In this document: piece by piece, positions 24,381-38,300 of the stretch
Layout of the letters: the number at the start of each line of letters is the position of its first letter
How positions within the stretch are numbered: position 1 is the stretch's first letter
Origin: Ehretia macrophylla
Taxonomy: Eukaryota > Streptophyta > Magnoliopsida > Boraginales > Ehretiaceae
Direction: 5' to 3'
Assembly (NCBI GenBank): GCA_037974665.1
Contig: CM075765.1
Coordinates: 55,747,747 to 55,811,746, forward strand
Length of the DNA: 64,000 nt
Program-made: the position numbers and the translations under genes
Notes under the pieces: model-generated
What the model was told of the DNA's origin: nothing
What the model saw: only the letters and a program-made list of their open reading frames with translations
Database searches by the model: none

Positions 24381-25650
24381 CTATGAAAACACACAAAATT
24401 CCAAAAATGACCCCAACTTTCAAACGCTACTACTTTCAAACGAGCCACGAGTTCTGGAAACCGACTTCACCAATCCTCCTAGGTCACCATAAGGCACGTC
24501 TAAAGACTCCGAAACCCTACTTAACCCTAGAGTTCATGCAAAGCCCCGATTTTCCCCTTTGCTCGTTTGAACTACAACTACCTCAACCGATCACCCAACC
24601 AACGCCATAATCGCACCAAAAGTGCTTCCATGGCCTCCCGAAACAATGTCATCACGTAAAACGAGAAAATGCTAAACTCGACCTAAACGACCCCGACTTT
24701 CACCAAGGCGTTTTTCTCATTTTTTCCATTACACCATCCAAATAAACCATGCATTTAGACATTCTAGTATACCTAGCACCTTTTCACATTAACAGAAAGC
24801 ATAACAGCGCAACTTCATCAAAATAGGGATTTACTATTCATAATTTACTATTCATTACACAATTTATATTTCAATTTCGATATTCAACCGTAGAAAATGT
24901 TAAAAAGCTATAAATACACGTTCTACAATTGCTAGAGAACATTCTTTAAGCAATGAAACGGACAAAATAACAACCTACGGTTAAATCACAAAAATTAAAG
25001 TTTATGTTCAATATTTTCAAATGTCCAAATAACGATGAAACCCTCACTTTAGACACTCCTAGACGCTAGGAAAACACGCTGGATGCCTCGGAAACCACCC
25101 CGCACAAGCTCTCGCGAAGAAATTGAAGTTTGAAGTTGAAATGTTTTTTTTTCTTTTTTCCTCCATGGTTTCAGCCATGGCCTTCTTTATTTCCTGATTT
25201 TGCTCTTTTGTTTCATATTTCATACTTAAATAAAAGATGACAAATGGTCAAAGCTTCGGTCAACCCGCTAAACCAAAACAGCTATGCGCGACCTTACGAA
25301 AACGGCCATAACTTCTTCTAGAAAACTCCAATTCACGAACGGTTTGAAGCCTCAGAAACTAGACTCATAGAGCTTTCCAACCATATATAATTTGCTACCT
25401 AACTCTTCCCCAATTGGTTCAGATTTAATTCCAAAGTTGACCCAAAATTTGACTAACTTAACATTGCATTTTTTATTTCTAATCCCATGTTTGCCCTTTA
25501 TTAAACATTTCAAAAATTTTCACCTTGTCCTAGTTGGTCATTGTAGATGAAAAGTCAACTAGTTTGGTCAAAGAAGGTGAAAGGTCAATAAAATGCAATT
25601 TAAATGAACTTTAAATGCTATTAAATATATGCCAGGTTCGGGGTATCACA

Positions 25651-25687
25651 TCCTTCCCCCCTTAAAACAATTGCGTCCTCGCAATTC
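25651..25687 (-). promoter_or_regulatory. Hairpin and polypurine tract of family A
   Basis: On the reverse strand GAATTGCG, loop AGGA and CGCAATTG are followed by TTTTAAGGGGGGAAGGA touching the LTR. On the forward strand the stem arms are 25669-25675 and 25680-25686. The same arrangement stands in family B. Confidence 0.75.
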
Positions 25688-27451
25688 TTCTTCCAATAGA
25701 ACTCTGCATCCACTGAAATCCAACTCTGACTAATCTTCTTCAGCTGCTGAGCAAGTATATTAATCAAGATAACCAATAGGGAAGTTGAAGAAGAAATTCT
25801 AAGTAGTAATGCCGAATAAAGGCTCAAATGTAGATACCGCACAAGAATCCCGTTGACATGAATACCGAAAAAGAATAAAATTCCAACCAAAAGCGCCGAG
25901 ATAATACCAATAAAGACTAAAGCAAAGATACTGTAGATGTCATTAATACCACACAATAACGACAAGAAGAATACCCCACGCACGAATCTCCAATAGAAGT
26001 CTAACTATTACTGCCCGAGAATCCCCAAGAAAAAAGCCAAATAAAGGCTCAATCAAAGGTTCCATCTAGAGGTCCAAAGAAGTACCCCGTTGGTCATGAA
26101 TTTCATAGAAGAATTCCCTGTTAAGAGTGCTGGAGAAAATACTAAGAAACCCAATCAAATATACTTTAAAAGTTCCAAAGAAGCCTTCCAAACAATAACC
26201 CCATAGGATAACCAATTAGATTCCGAGTATCGCTATCAAATGCTGAGAAGAAGGCCTAAGGAATAGCAGAAAAAATATAATGTGCCCAATAAGACAATCA
26301 AGTTGAATAACAAACATCGCTTCCCAGATGGATGAAAACTCCAAGGATAAACACCGAACTGGTGAACAATATACCGAAACCAAACTCTGAGGCCTCTTCA
26401 CTGTTTGCCAAGTGAGAACTTCATACAACCTTGCTAATAAGGAAAATACCAATAGAACGCCCAATAAGAATTTCAAAGAATACCATAAGTAGTATTATAC
26501 AATAAGTCTGATAGGAACTCCAAATACCAAACCTACTGAGGAACACTGAAAAAGATATCCAAAACAATGCTCCAATAAGAAAGTAGCCAAGTTTGCCCAA
26601 TAAGTAAATACTAAATAATTGGCCACTGAGAATTCCATAAAATACCATTGAAGAATTTCCAATAAGAAATACCAGTAACACTCCAATAAAGACCGAGACA
26701 CATATGCCATAGATAATACCATACAGTAAGTCCGATTGAGATCCCAATAGCCAAGTCCACCGAGAAGTGCCAACAAAAGATTCCAAAGAATACCCAATAA
26801 GAAAACCAAAGAATGCTCTCCAAAGAACAGCCAAATAGAACCTTAAAAGAAAACTACTCTTTCACAGCTGTTAAGCACAGAAGAGGACCCTAGAGATTCG
26901 CCAATAACCGAGCTCCAAAAGCAAACACCAACTTCCAAATCAAGGCTAGTTAAATGCCATTCATTTCCTGCCAATCCATACACCTTGGAAGGCCAGCTGT
27001 GAACCACTTCTTCAGGGGAGGAAGAGGACTTACTTACCATTTCCATAGGACATGTATGAATGCCAATATATCACAGTTATACACATGCCTTAAACTATTA
27101 TGCAAGCAAGTTTACGAAACAGTTTATTCAACAAAGTCACTCAAGCACGGCAATCAAGTCAAGCACAACATAATCAATTCAAATCACGGCATAGCTAATT
27201 CAAGACATTTCAATACACACATTACAAGCAATACTTCAAGCAAATAACAATTCACGAGGTCGATTCAATTCACGAGGTCAATTCGATAGGTCAATTCATT
27301 GGACAACTAGACACTTCACTTTACTTGAGAAACATTTAACACATAACACATAACTATATCACATAGGTGCATACTTTCAAGTCAAGACACACAATCTCAC
27401 ATACAAGCATACACTTTCAAGACACACTTAACAAGCACACATTCAAGGGTC
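25688..27451 (-). other. Non-coding body of family A
   Basis: Read in element sense it is a degenerate series of TTCTTATTGG, GGAATTCT and CCAAGAAT-like words. Several overlapping frames stay open (for example 26421-26834) and translate to Phe/Leu/Ile/Gly-rich strings. The related element at 32351-42197 does not keep the same frames, so I do not call a protein. Confidence 0.6.
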
Positions 27452-27512
27452 ACTACCCACCAGACCGAGGACCCTGTCCCGGCTTATGAGCTAGACAAGC
27501 TCTGATACCACC
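27452..27512 (-). other. Primer site and leader block of family A
   Basis: Reverse strand: the LTR end, GG, then TGGTATCAGAGC, and about 20 bases later the block GCCGGGACAGGGTCCTCGG followed by TGGGTAGT. A closely similar block stands at the same place in family B. Confidence 0.75.
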
Positions 27513-28793
27513 TGTAACACCCCGATCCCTCTCGAGACCGGAGGTTCTATCAATCGATCTAATCACAACCCAAACCAAACCCCGGCATAATTTTCAGGAA
27601 AAACAGATGGAGCCTCCCCTGTTTCTAGGCGAAATATAAAACTTGCGACAGCATATAAGTGGACCAACACCGTGTCCAACCATACAAACTACCTCAAGGC
27701 CATCCGAGCCTCGGTTCTCAACAATTAAACTCAGCAAGTATACATACATTTCCAATTTAAAAGCTAACCTATCTCTTTTCATTTTTGACAAGTACATTCA
27801 AACTAGACAATTAAACCATACTAAGCTACTGCATAAAATAAACTATCATGCCATTCTAATTCTTTTCCTTGGGACATTACAAACATGCATTGAAGTTAAG
27901 CTATGCTAACTGATTACATAACTAGCTTATCGATTTACCTCAACTATTTAGCTAATTTAGATTACATTTCTTTTAACAATAAATACATACAACATATGAA
28001 AGCATATATCTTTACAACTTCGACACTCAAGCCATATAGGCACGCAAGACAACTTTTCAGGCACGAACTTTCACGAAATCACGAACATTCCAGCTAACAT
28101 GATATTTCCTGAAATGTGGTGGTGAGGAGTGAGTATACACAACACGTATACTCAGTGAGAGCGAGACAGATATCGAGTTAGAGAGAAAGAAAGTCGTGCA
28201 ATGCAAATAGACACAGCTAAGCAATAAAATCAATAAGAAAGCATTCAATACAAACGACAATATATTAAACATTCAAGAAAGCATTAACACAACCATTCAA
28301 AGCTATACCACACTCTGAAGGCTATGGTTCACTCTTACGAGCAATATACCATTTCACGAGCGATACATCAATCTCGAGCTTGATGTTGACAACGATGACA
28401 ATAAGCGCGCAACAACCTTATAACACCAGTTTGGAATACCCCGGGAGTAACCATCAATTCTACAACCCAAATCTCCCTGGGAGGCAACCCAAGCGAGAAG
28501 AGGGAATAGCCACGGAGTTAGAGCAACCAACACTGGCAACCCGAGGCTACCCAGAGAGTCCCATCACTCACGCGCTGGACACTATGCAATGCAAGACTCG
28601 ATACAAGATGATAAATGAGCGATAGCACAACAACACAGATAGAGGAGATAAACGAGATATCAAGCATTATTCAACAATTGATAAACATTTCAACCAACAA
28701 TCAACTTTAACAAGCGTAATAAGCATTAACAAGCATTTACAATCAAATATGTAACAAGAACAACACCAACAACATTATCAAGCAATAATAAGT

Positions 28794-28930
28794 ATTCTAT
28801 AGACATTATAAACATTCTATAGGCATTATAAACATTCTATAAACATTATAAACATTCTATAAGGATTATAAACATTCTATAAGCATTACAAACATTCTAT
28901 AGGCAATATAAGCATTCTATAGGCAATATA
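28794..28930. repeat. 20-bp tandem repeat in the right LTR of family A
   Basis: Same array and copy number as 24244-24380, with a few substitutions between them. Confidence 0.85.
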
Positions 28931-30204
28931 CTATGAAAACACACAAAATTCCAAAAATGACCCCAACTTTCAAAATGCTACTACTTTCAAACGAGCCACG
29001 AGCTTTGGAAACCGACTTCACCAATCCTCCTAGGTCACCATAGGGCACGTCTAAAGACCCCAAAACCCTACTTAACCCTAGAATTCACACAAAACCCCGA
29101 TTTTCTCCTTTGCTCATTTGGACTACAACTACCTCAACCGATCACCCAACCAATGCCATAATCGCACCAAAAGTGCTTCCATGGCCTCCCGAAACAATGC
29201 CATCATGCAAAACGAGAAAATGCTAAACTCGACCTAAACGACCCCGACTTTCACCAATGCATTTTTCTAATTTTTTTCCATTACACAATCCAAATAAACC
29301 ATGCATTTAGGCATTCTAGAATACCTAGCACATTTTCACATCAACAGAAAGCATAACAACACAACTTCATCGAAACGGGGGTTTACTATTCACTATTTAC
29401 TATTCATTACACAATTTATATTTCAAATTTCATATTCAACCGCAAAAAATGTGAAAAAACTATAAATACACATTCTACAATTACTAGACAACAGTCTCTA
29501 AGCAACGAAACAGAAAAAAAAAAAACCTAAGGATAAAGCACAAAAAATAAAATTGATATTCAACATTTTCAAATGCGCAAATAACGATGAAACCCTCACC
29601 TTAGACACTCCTAGACGCTAGGAAAACCACGCTGGATGCCTCGGAAACCACCCCGCACAAGCTCTCGCGAAGAAATTGAAGTTTGAAGTTGAAATGTTTT
29701 TTTTTTCTTTTTCCTCCATGGTTTCAGCCATAGCCTTCTTTATTTCCTGATTTTGCTCTTTTGTTTCGTATTTCATACTTAAATAAAAATTGACAAAGGG
29801 TCAAAGCTTCGGTCAACCCGCTAAACCAAAACAGTTATGCGCGACCTTACGAAAACGGTCATAACTTCTTCTAGAAAACTCTAATTCACGAACGGTTTGA
29901 AGCCTCAGAAACTAGACTCATAGAGCTTTCCAACCATATATAATTTGCTACCTAAATCTTTCACAATTGGTTCCGATTTAATTCCAAAGTTGATCCAAAA
30001 TTTTACTAACTTAACATTGCATTTTTTTATTTCTAATCCCAAGTTTGCCCTTTATTAAACATTTCAAAAATTTTCACCTTGTCCTAGTTGGTCATTGTAG
30101 ATTAAAAGTCAACTAGTTTGGTCAAAGAAGGTGAAAGGTCAATAAAATGCAATTTAAATGAACTTTAAATGCTATTAAATATATGCCAGGTTCGGGGTAT
30201 CACA

Positions 30205-31958
30205 TTAGTTCCGGCTATCGCTCAAAAGTGATACCGCCATCAAAAGAGTGAGTGTAAAATAGTCAAACTTCAATACCTAGCATCCAATTTTCCATTCATT
30301 GATCCGTGCCTCTTTAACAAATACTTTATGAATAATGACTGGCTTTCGAGTTGGAAAGATAAGAAGAGCTTGACCAATCCATTATGAAGGGAAGAAGCAC
30401 ACTGCTTAAGATATAAAGTGCAGTATAGCCACCCTGACTTCCGTCCTATCCTAATAACAGACCTAGAGAACAGGTAAGCTCAAATACATAGTTCCTTGGT
30501 TAGACTGTCAGTTATAATGAGAAGAACCTTCTTCAGGTAATCTTCTCGATGCTGGCATTTTTGGCATCACTACCTCATGGCAAGCTTACTGAGTATCTAC
30601 CATATCCATTTCTAAAGATTCATTCTGATTGGTTTTTGCCCTGAATTCTCTTGGCAAAGTCAAGATCATCTTGCATTCCATCTTATTGGGTAAGTTATGT
30701 AACTGAACTTGGAACTTTGGCTCATTTTCTTTAAACTAGGTATGACTTACCAACCTTCAAGTCTTCCTCTATCAGGTCATCTTCTGGAGCCAAGCCTTTT
30801 GAAAGAAAGCTCATAAGAAAACCTCGTTGACGAGGTCTATCCCTTCTTGTGGTCTTTCCCAACCTTACCTTCTGTTGGGTACTTCACCATCAGACCTCAA
30901 TTCGGTCACCTTCTCTGCTTCAGTGTGTATTTTCCTTTTCACTAAAGCCTTCTTCCTCAGAATCCTCCTTTTCAGGGTCTTTGTCAGCTTAGATGATTTC
31001 AGTTATGCTGGAGTCTCTCCTATAGCATCCTTCTCAGGTCTCGGTTTATGTGCGGCATGAACCCACTGATTAGTTGGTAGGACAATAGATGGTGTTTGAA
31101 ATAACCACTGTTTGCTATTAAATCAAAATTTCATAAGAGAAGAAAGCTGTTAACGTAGGTCGGTGTAGATAAATACTATCCAACTTGAATGATCGAATCG
31201 ATTCCACTTTTCACTTTGTCGAGATTGGCTTGGTGTGAAGTGTACCAAACCCTGGGTACAAGATCGAAAAGAACCCTATAGGTAGGCAGGCTAAAAGCGC
31301 TGTTCGTCTTCATGGCCTCAATAAGACTCAGTATTGTACTGGCCGAATTCGTTTCGCAGCATGGAGTATACCTCAATCTCCGTTAGTTCCATTTTGGATT
31401 TTTCCTCACTACACTACACTTCGACACAAGAGAATAGGACCGGGTGCTTTGCTTGTTTTGTATCTTCGGGATACGAGTTGGCGGTCTTATTTAAGAGCAC
31501 TTTTTTCTAATACTCATTATGGATCAACTCGTTGCTGATTTCGTTTCTACGATGGGTTTGACTCTGCTTGTAGCTATTCTTGTAGCTGTTAGGGCTGGCC
31601 GAATAATCCATCAAATAAATAGTCTTAATATGGAAATAAAGATAACATCAGTTACCATAGATGTTGTTAAGGAAAAGATCATTGAGCAACTCTCAATTCT
31701 TTTGAGAGTCTATAGAGATACTATTGAAGATGTGAACTTACCAACAAGAGTCAATCTCTAAGAGGTAAGCACACATCTATTTTTGCAGACGAGAGCCTTC
31801 TGCATAATATTTATTGTGATCTTATTTCTCAGGGAACGCAAAGTGAATACTTTCTCCAAGTTATACAATTTCTTGGCGGGTAGTCTTTCTTTTTTTTATG
31901 GTTCCTGACGTACTGGAGTTATAACATTTGAATTTCTCTTACATTCTACGTTCCCCAA
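30205..31958. other. NUMT segment 2, left part: mitochondrial spacer
   Basis: Mitochondrial-type sequence upstream of nad4L. A frame at 31519-31761 (80 codons, starting MDQLVADF with a hydrophobic segment at residues 12-25) is open but I do not recognise it. A reverse frame at 31176-31376 also has no known match. No other gene seen. Confidence 0.6.
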
Positions 31959-32262
31959 ACAAATCCTATCAAATATTTCACATTTTTCTATGATCATCTC
32001 TATTTCAGATATTTGAGGAATCCTCATTAATAGACGAAATATTCCTATTATGTCAATGCCAATTGAATCAATGTTATTAGCTGTGAATTTAAACTTTTTG
32101 GTATTTTTCGTTTCTTCGGATGATATGATAGATCAATTATTTGCTTCATTGGTTCCAACGGTGGCAGCTACGGAATCTTCTATTAGGTTAGCTATTTTTG
32201 TTATTACTTTCCGAGTCCGAGGGACTATTGCTATAGAAGCTATTAATAGCATTCAAGGTTAA
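31959..32262 (+). pseudogene. nad4L: nad4L pseudogene (NADH dehydrogenase subunit 4L), mitochondrial origin
   Basis: Residues [11 protein letters not shown], then [12 protein letters not shown] and the end INSIQG, match plant mitochondrial Nad4L, a small membrane subunit of complex I. The first third aligns from ACAAATCCT at 31959 but is broken: an extra T in the TTTTT run near 31980 shifts the frame, and TGA, TAA and TAG codons follow. The length, about 304 nt, is close to the usual 303. The gene normally starts at an edited ACG, here ACA. It is dead as a gene; its value is as an anchor, because atp4, its usual downstream neighbour, is found 10 kb away. Confidence 0.92.
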
Positions 32263-32350
32263 ACATGACTCCGTCAAAGTTACCAAAATGCAAAGTTCTC
32301 TTCTCTTTTCATTCTCTTCTTTCTTTTTGATTTTGACTTGGTTGGTAGGG
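32263..32350 (+). other. nad4L-atp4 spacer, left half
   Basis: 88 bases after the nad4L stop, ending at the retroelement. The other half is 42198-42300. Confidence 0.7.
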
Positions 32351-35300
32351 TGTAACACCCCGATCCCTCTCGAGACCGGAAGTTCTATCAATCAATCTAT
32401 TCATAACCCAATTCCAAACCCAGGCAAAATTTTAGGGAAAGACGGACGGAGTCTCCCCTGTTTCTAGGCAAAATGTAAAACCTGTAATAGTATATAAGTG
32501 GACCTATCCCATGTCCAAACATTCAACCACCTCTAGGCCATCCGAGCCTTGGTTCTCAACAATTAAACACAAGAAAATATACATTCCAGTTTACAAGCTA
32601 ACCTAACTCTTCTCATCTTTTACAAGTACATTCATGCTTGGCAATTAAACTATATTAACTTATTGCATAAAATAGACTATCAAACCGTTCTAACTCTTTT
32701 CCTTTGGACATTACAAACATGCATTGGAGTTAAACTGTACTAACTAAATACATAAGCTAGCTTTTCAAATCACTTCAATAACCTAGTAAAACTTATATTA
32801 CATTCTTTTAACATTAAATACATACAATACATGAAAGCATACATCTTTGCCACTTCGACAACTCAATCCACATAGGCACGCAAGACAACCCTTCAAGCAC
32901 GAACTTGCACATAATCACGAAGTTTCCAGCTAACATGGCCTTTCCTAAAATGTGGTGGTGAGGAGTGAGTATACACAACACGTATACTCAGTGAGGGCGA
33001 GACAGATATCGAATTGGAGAGGAAGAAGGTCGTGCGATGCAAATAAGAGAGTTAAGTAATATAACTGGTAGGTAAACAATCAAGACAAACAATCAATATT
33101 ATAAGCAATTACTGAAAGCATTAACACAACCATTCAAAGCTATACCACACTCTGAAGGCTATGGTTCACTCATACGAGCAGTGTACCATTTCACGAGTGA
33201 TACATCAATCTCGAGCTTGATGTTGACAACGATGACAATAAGCGCATAGCCACCTTATAACTTCAGTTTGGAATACCCCTGGAGTAACCATCAATTCTAC
33301 GACCCAAATCTCCCTGGGAGGCAACCCAAGCGAGAAAAGGGAATAGGACACGGAGCTAGAGCAACCAACACTGGCAACCCGAGGCTATCCAGAGAGGCCC
33401 ATCACTCACGTGCCTGATACTATGCAATGTAAGACACGATACAAGGCAATAAACGAGCGATAACACAACAATACAGATTAGAGGCGATAAAAGAGATATC
33501 AAATATTTACAATCAATACTAGTATCCAACTAACCTTTCAAGCATAACTGTCATTAATAGCCATGATAACACCAATTAAGCAAGTAACGGCAGTTCAACC
33601 ACGAAAATAACAAATATCACTATTCAATCTCTAACTTCTAAAGGCAATTACGAGCGAACGAGCTACAGGTTCAGGAAACTGATTTCACTACATTCACTCA
33701 AGCACTACAAGGCACATTTCTATGTCACTAAACCTCACTTTCCTACCCGAAGTCCGAAAGTCCACCTACTGCGTTTGAACTACAGCTATGCTAACCAATC
33801 ATTCAATCAACGCCACAACAACGCCAAAAGTGCTTCCATGCCCTCAATTGCAAAACCCCCAACTCAATTCAAGCATGGTCAACTTTTGGTCAAACGTCCC
33901 CTTTACGTTCCTTTGTCTAATTTTCAATTTTAACAAAGGCTGATCCATTTTTATCGCACATTTTATCTTTGTATCACTAATGGCACCTATCCAAATCAAG
34001 CAATTACAATTCGGATCAAAATCTAAAATTCTAGGGTTTACTATTCATAATTCCCTGTTTATTATTTTTTCCCAATTTCAAAACGTTGTTTCAGCCGTAA
34101 AAATTGTTAAATAACTATCAAGCAATGCTCTACGAACCCTAAAGAAGCATTTCCAATCAATTTCAAGCATTATAACGCATTAAATATCAAATCTAAAAAT
34201 TTGAATCAAAACTCAAATTTCATATAATATGCACAAAAGCATGAAAACCCTCGCGGAGATTGAAGAACAAGACCCACAAGGACTCTAGCCACGACCCCCG
34301 AGCAATTCCACACACAATTGTAGAAGAAAATGCAAGAAAAATCTTTTCTTTTTCTCCCTATGACCATTCGGCCATGGAAAGGGACATGGCTGGCATTTTG
34401 CAAAATGTTTTTATTGATTTTTGCCTTGTTTTATTATTTAAAAGATGACAAGGGCATTTTAGTCATTTGCAAAATCAAACTTTAGTTAAAAATAGTCAAA
34501 TAAGCTTAATTTGATGCCATTAAATATAATTCAAGTTAAAACAATGTAATTAAATGAAAAACAATTAAAACTAGTTAAATTAAACAAAAAATATTTTCCA
34601 CTAAGTCCGAAAAATATTTCTCTAACTCTCATTTTTGAAATACTGCGATCGAACAGTCAATAATCAATCGCTAATAAGATGATGAGCAATAATATAAAAC
34701 GTTAATTCTTTGAAAAGTAGAATAGTAGAATAGTTTAAAATTCACTCCGGCTCGAGGTTACTTTCCTCATTTATTTGAAAACCGAGTGTTTTTAATGCAA
34801 GACAATTAAAATCGATTATTAAAATAATCAAAAAAATCAAAATAATCAATATTCATTTAAAAATAATTAATTTAACTATTTCTAGAATATTTTAAAGAAA
34901 TATGAAGTTAATGCCAAAATACGAATGAACAAGTAAATATAAACATGTAATCAAGTGCAATTAAACATTAACATTTAAGATGACACTTAATTAAATACAA
35001 GAGAATAAATTCAATTACTATAATTATTAGAAATAGGTAATAATCTTTTAATTATTCAATATACAATTACTAAATGCTTCTAAGAGAAATATTAAAATTG
35101 TGCATATTGGTTGATTTAACTAATTAAGCATTTAATTAAATGCAGTCAAATGCTATTAAATGCATGCCGGGTTCGGGTTATCACATCCTTCCCCCTTAAA
35201 ACAATTGTGTCCTCGCAATTCTTCTTCCAATAGAACTCAGCATCATCTGAAATCTAATTCTGACTAATTTTCATCGGTTGAAGAATCCCGTTGACACGGA

Positions 35301-38300
35301 TATCAAAGAAGAATAAAATTCCAACCAAGAGCGCCAAGATAATACCAATAAAGACTAAAGCAAAGATACTGTAGATGATAGCAATACCACATATTGATGG
35401 CAAGAAGAATACCCCACACACGAATCTCCAATAGAAGTCTAACTATTACTGCCTGAGAATTCCCAAGCAAGAGCCAAATAAAAGCTCAAACAAAGGTTCC
35501 ATCCAGAGGTCTAAAGAAGTACACCGCTGGTCATGAGTTTCATAGAAGAATTCCCTGTTAAGAGTGCTAAAGAAAATACTAAGAAACCCAATCAAATATA
35601 CTTCAAAAGTTCCAAAGAAGTCTTCCAAGTAATAACCCCATAGAATAACTAATTAGATCCTGAGTACTGCTATCAAATGCTGAGAAGAATGTCAACGAAA
35701 ATAGCAAAGAAAATATAATGTGCCCAATAAGACAACCAGGTTGAATAACAAATATAGTTTCCCAGCTAGATGAAAACCTAAGGAAAAATACCGAGTTGGT
35801 GCACAGTGTATAAAACCAAACTCCGAGGCCTCTTCGCTTTTGCCAAGTGAGGACTTTATACAACTTATCACCAAGGAAGCCCAAGTATTCCACAGCATAC
35901 CGTAAGCAATATGATAATAATAAGTTTGATAGGAATTCCAATTATCAAGCCAACTAAGGGGTGCCAAAGAAAATACCCGAACAATGCTCCAGTAAGAAAG
36001 TACCAAGAATTGCCCAATAAATAATACAAAATAAATGGCCACTAAGAATCCTAGAGAATGCCATTGAAGAATTTCCAATCAGGGATGTCAGCATCACACC
36101 AATAAAGACCGAGACACATATACCATAGATAATACTGTGAAGTAAGTCCGATTGAAATCCCACTAGCCAAGTCCACCGAGAAGTGCCAACAGAAGTCCCC
36201 AAAGAATACCCATTAAGAAAGCCAAAGAATGCCCCAGAGAATAATCAAGTAAAACTCCAAGAGAAAACTACTCATCACAACTGTTAATCACAGAAGAGGA
36301 CCTTAGAGACTCGCCAATAACCAAGCTCCAAAAGTAAACACCAACTCCCAAGTAAAGTCTAATTAAATGCCATTCATTTCCTGCCAATCTATACACCTTG
36401 AGAGGCCAACTGTGAACCACTTTCTTCAGGGGAGAAAGAGGACTTACTTACCATTCAGCAGGACATGTATGAATGCCAAGATATTACATTTATACATATA
36501 TGCGTTAATCTATTATGCAAGCAAGTTTATAAAACAGTTTATTCAACAAAGTCACTCAAGCACGACAATCAAATCAAGCACAACATAATCAATTCAAATC
36601 ACGGTATAACCAATTCAAGACATTCCAAGACACATATTACAAGCAATACTTCAGACAAATAACAATTCAGGAGGTCGATTCGATTCACGATGCCAATTCA
36701 ATAGGTCAATTCAGTGCATAACTAGACACTTCACTTCACATAGCACGCAATTAACACATAACACATAATTATATCACATAGGTGCACACATTCAGGTCAA
36801 GACACACAATCTTACATACAAGCATACACTTTCAAGACACACTTAACAAACACACATTCAAGGATCACTACCCACCAGACCGAGGACCCTGTCCCGGCTT
36901 ATGAGCTAAACAAGCTCTGATACTACTTGTAACACCCCGATCCCTCTCAAGACTGGGAGTTCTATCAATCAATCTAGTCACAACCCAATTCCAAACCCAG
37001 GCAAAATTTTAGGGAAAGACGGACGGAGTCTCCCCTGTTTTTAGGCAAAATGTAAAACATGTAATAACATATAAGTGGACCAATACCATGTCCAAACATT
37101 CAACCACCTCAAGGCCATCCGAGCCTTGGTTTTCAACAATTAAACACAAGAAAATATACATTCCAGTTTACAAGCTAACCTAACTCTTCTCATCTTTTAC
37201 AAGTACATTCATGCTTGACAATTAAACTATATTAACCTATTGCATAAAATAGACTATCAAACCGTTCTAACTCTTTTCCTTTGGACATTACAAACATGCA
37301 TTGGAGTTAAACTGTACTAACTAAATACATAAGCTAGCTGTCATGCCCCAACTCGACCCCTTCTACAATCAGTCAGGACGCAACAGAATTTCGGCAGTAT
37401 AACAACAGTAATTAGGACACCGAGGCTTTAAACCGACCTTAATAGACATCATACATCAACTTCACAAACCATACAACAAACAACTCCTCAATAAAATAAC
37501 AACATACATCATAACCATATTATACAATAAATAGTCCTCGTTATATGCCTCCGTTCCAACATAATACGTGAACCCTTAATATACATTACAAAACATAATG
37601 AGCCAATCCAGCAACCTAAACATAGACAAAATAAAGACTACTAAGATTGCATCAACTAATTCGTTATCTTTTCAACATCTTTTACATAATGAACTACAAA
37701 GCATATAAAAGTCTACTAAGTTAATATACAAGATAATAAAACATGTACGACATCATGGATAAGACTCTGGAACATAGGACTCATCCACGTAAGGCACGTT
37801 TTCCACATTCTCCTCTTCAAGAGGCACGTACCCGTAATCCTGCAAAAGTACACCTGTATGCATACAATAATAGAGAGTGAGCTTATATAAAATAAGCCCA
37901 GTGAGGATCCGATAGATCTCGAGCAAGGTCTACTAAACTCCTTGGAATAATCCTTTGAGTCAGTAAACACACAATAACAATAATATTATCATCACATAAC
38001 TAGATGACCATTCAATAAAAGATACTCTCTCTAGTTGGTGTAGCTCCAAACGCCATCACGATCTCAACCATTTTTCTTGTAACTCCCCATTACTCACGTA
38101 CCCGGGGTACCCCCAATAACCTCGCCCTCCATGACAGCTCCGTCATGCGAGCTGGAGGCAATCTCTGATAGTCATGCCGTTATCAACCCGACAGCCCAAT
38201 GTTGCCCGAGAGGTGGCACACACATACCAGAGACCCAGCAATAATAATAAACATCAATCATTCACAGGAGGACAGTCTAGCAGAACTGTTTATCTCCCGG

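Larger units (their letters stand above)
15176..30204 (-). mobile_element. Non-autonomous long-LTR retrotransposon (family A), split by a nested element
   Basis: The LTRs are about 2.69 kb: the right copy is 27513-30204 and the left copy is 15176-16195 plus 23984-25650, interrupted by family B. Both begin TGTAACACCCCG and end GGTATCACA. The internal region 25651-27512 is only 1.86 kb. The primer site (TGGTATCAGAGC, tRNA-Met type) lies on the reverse strand beside the right LTR and the polypurine tract beside the left one, so the element points left. There is no gag, protease, RT or integrase. The TGT..ACA ends, long LTRs and primer type suggest descent from Ty3/gypsy chromoviruses, perhaps Tekay/Del-like; that is an inference. 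Confidence 0.9.
15171..30209 (-). repeat. TTAGT target-site duplication of the outer retroelement
   Basis: TTAGT at 15171-15175 and again at 30205-30209 brackets an element that begins TG and ends CA. The sequence outside is mitochondrial-type on both sides, so the element landed inside the NUMT. Confidence 0.9.

Noticed and set aside
26421..26834. Open frame with many hydrophobic residues, looking like a membrane protein
   Set aside because: It lies in the repeat-built body of a retroelement, overlapping frames are open as well, and the sister element does not keep the frame.
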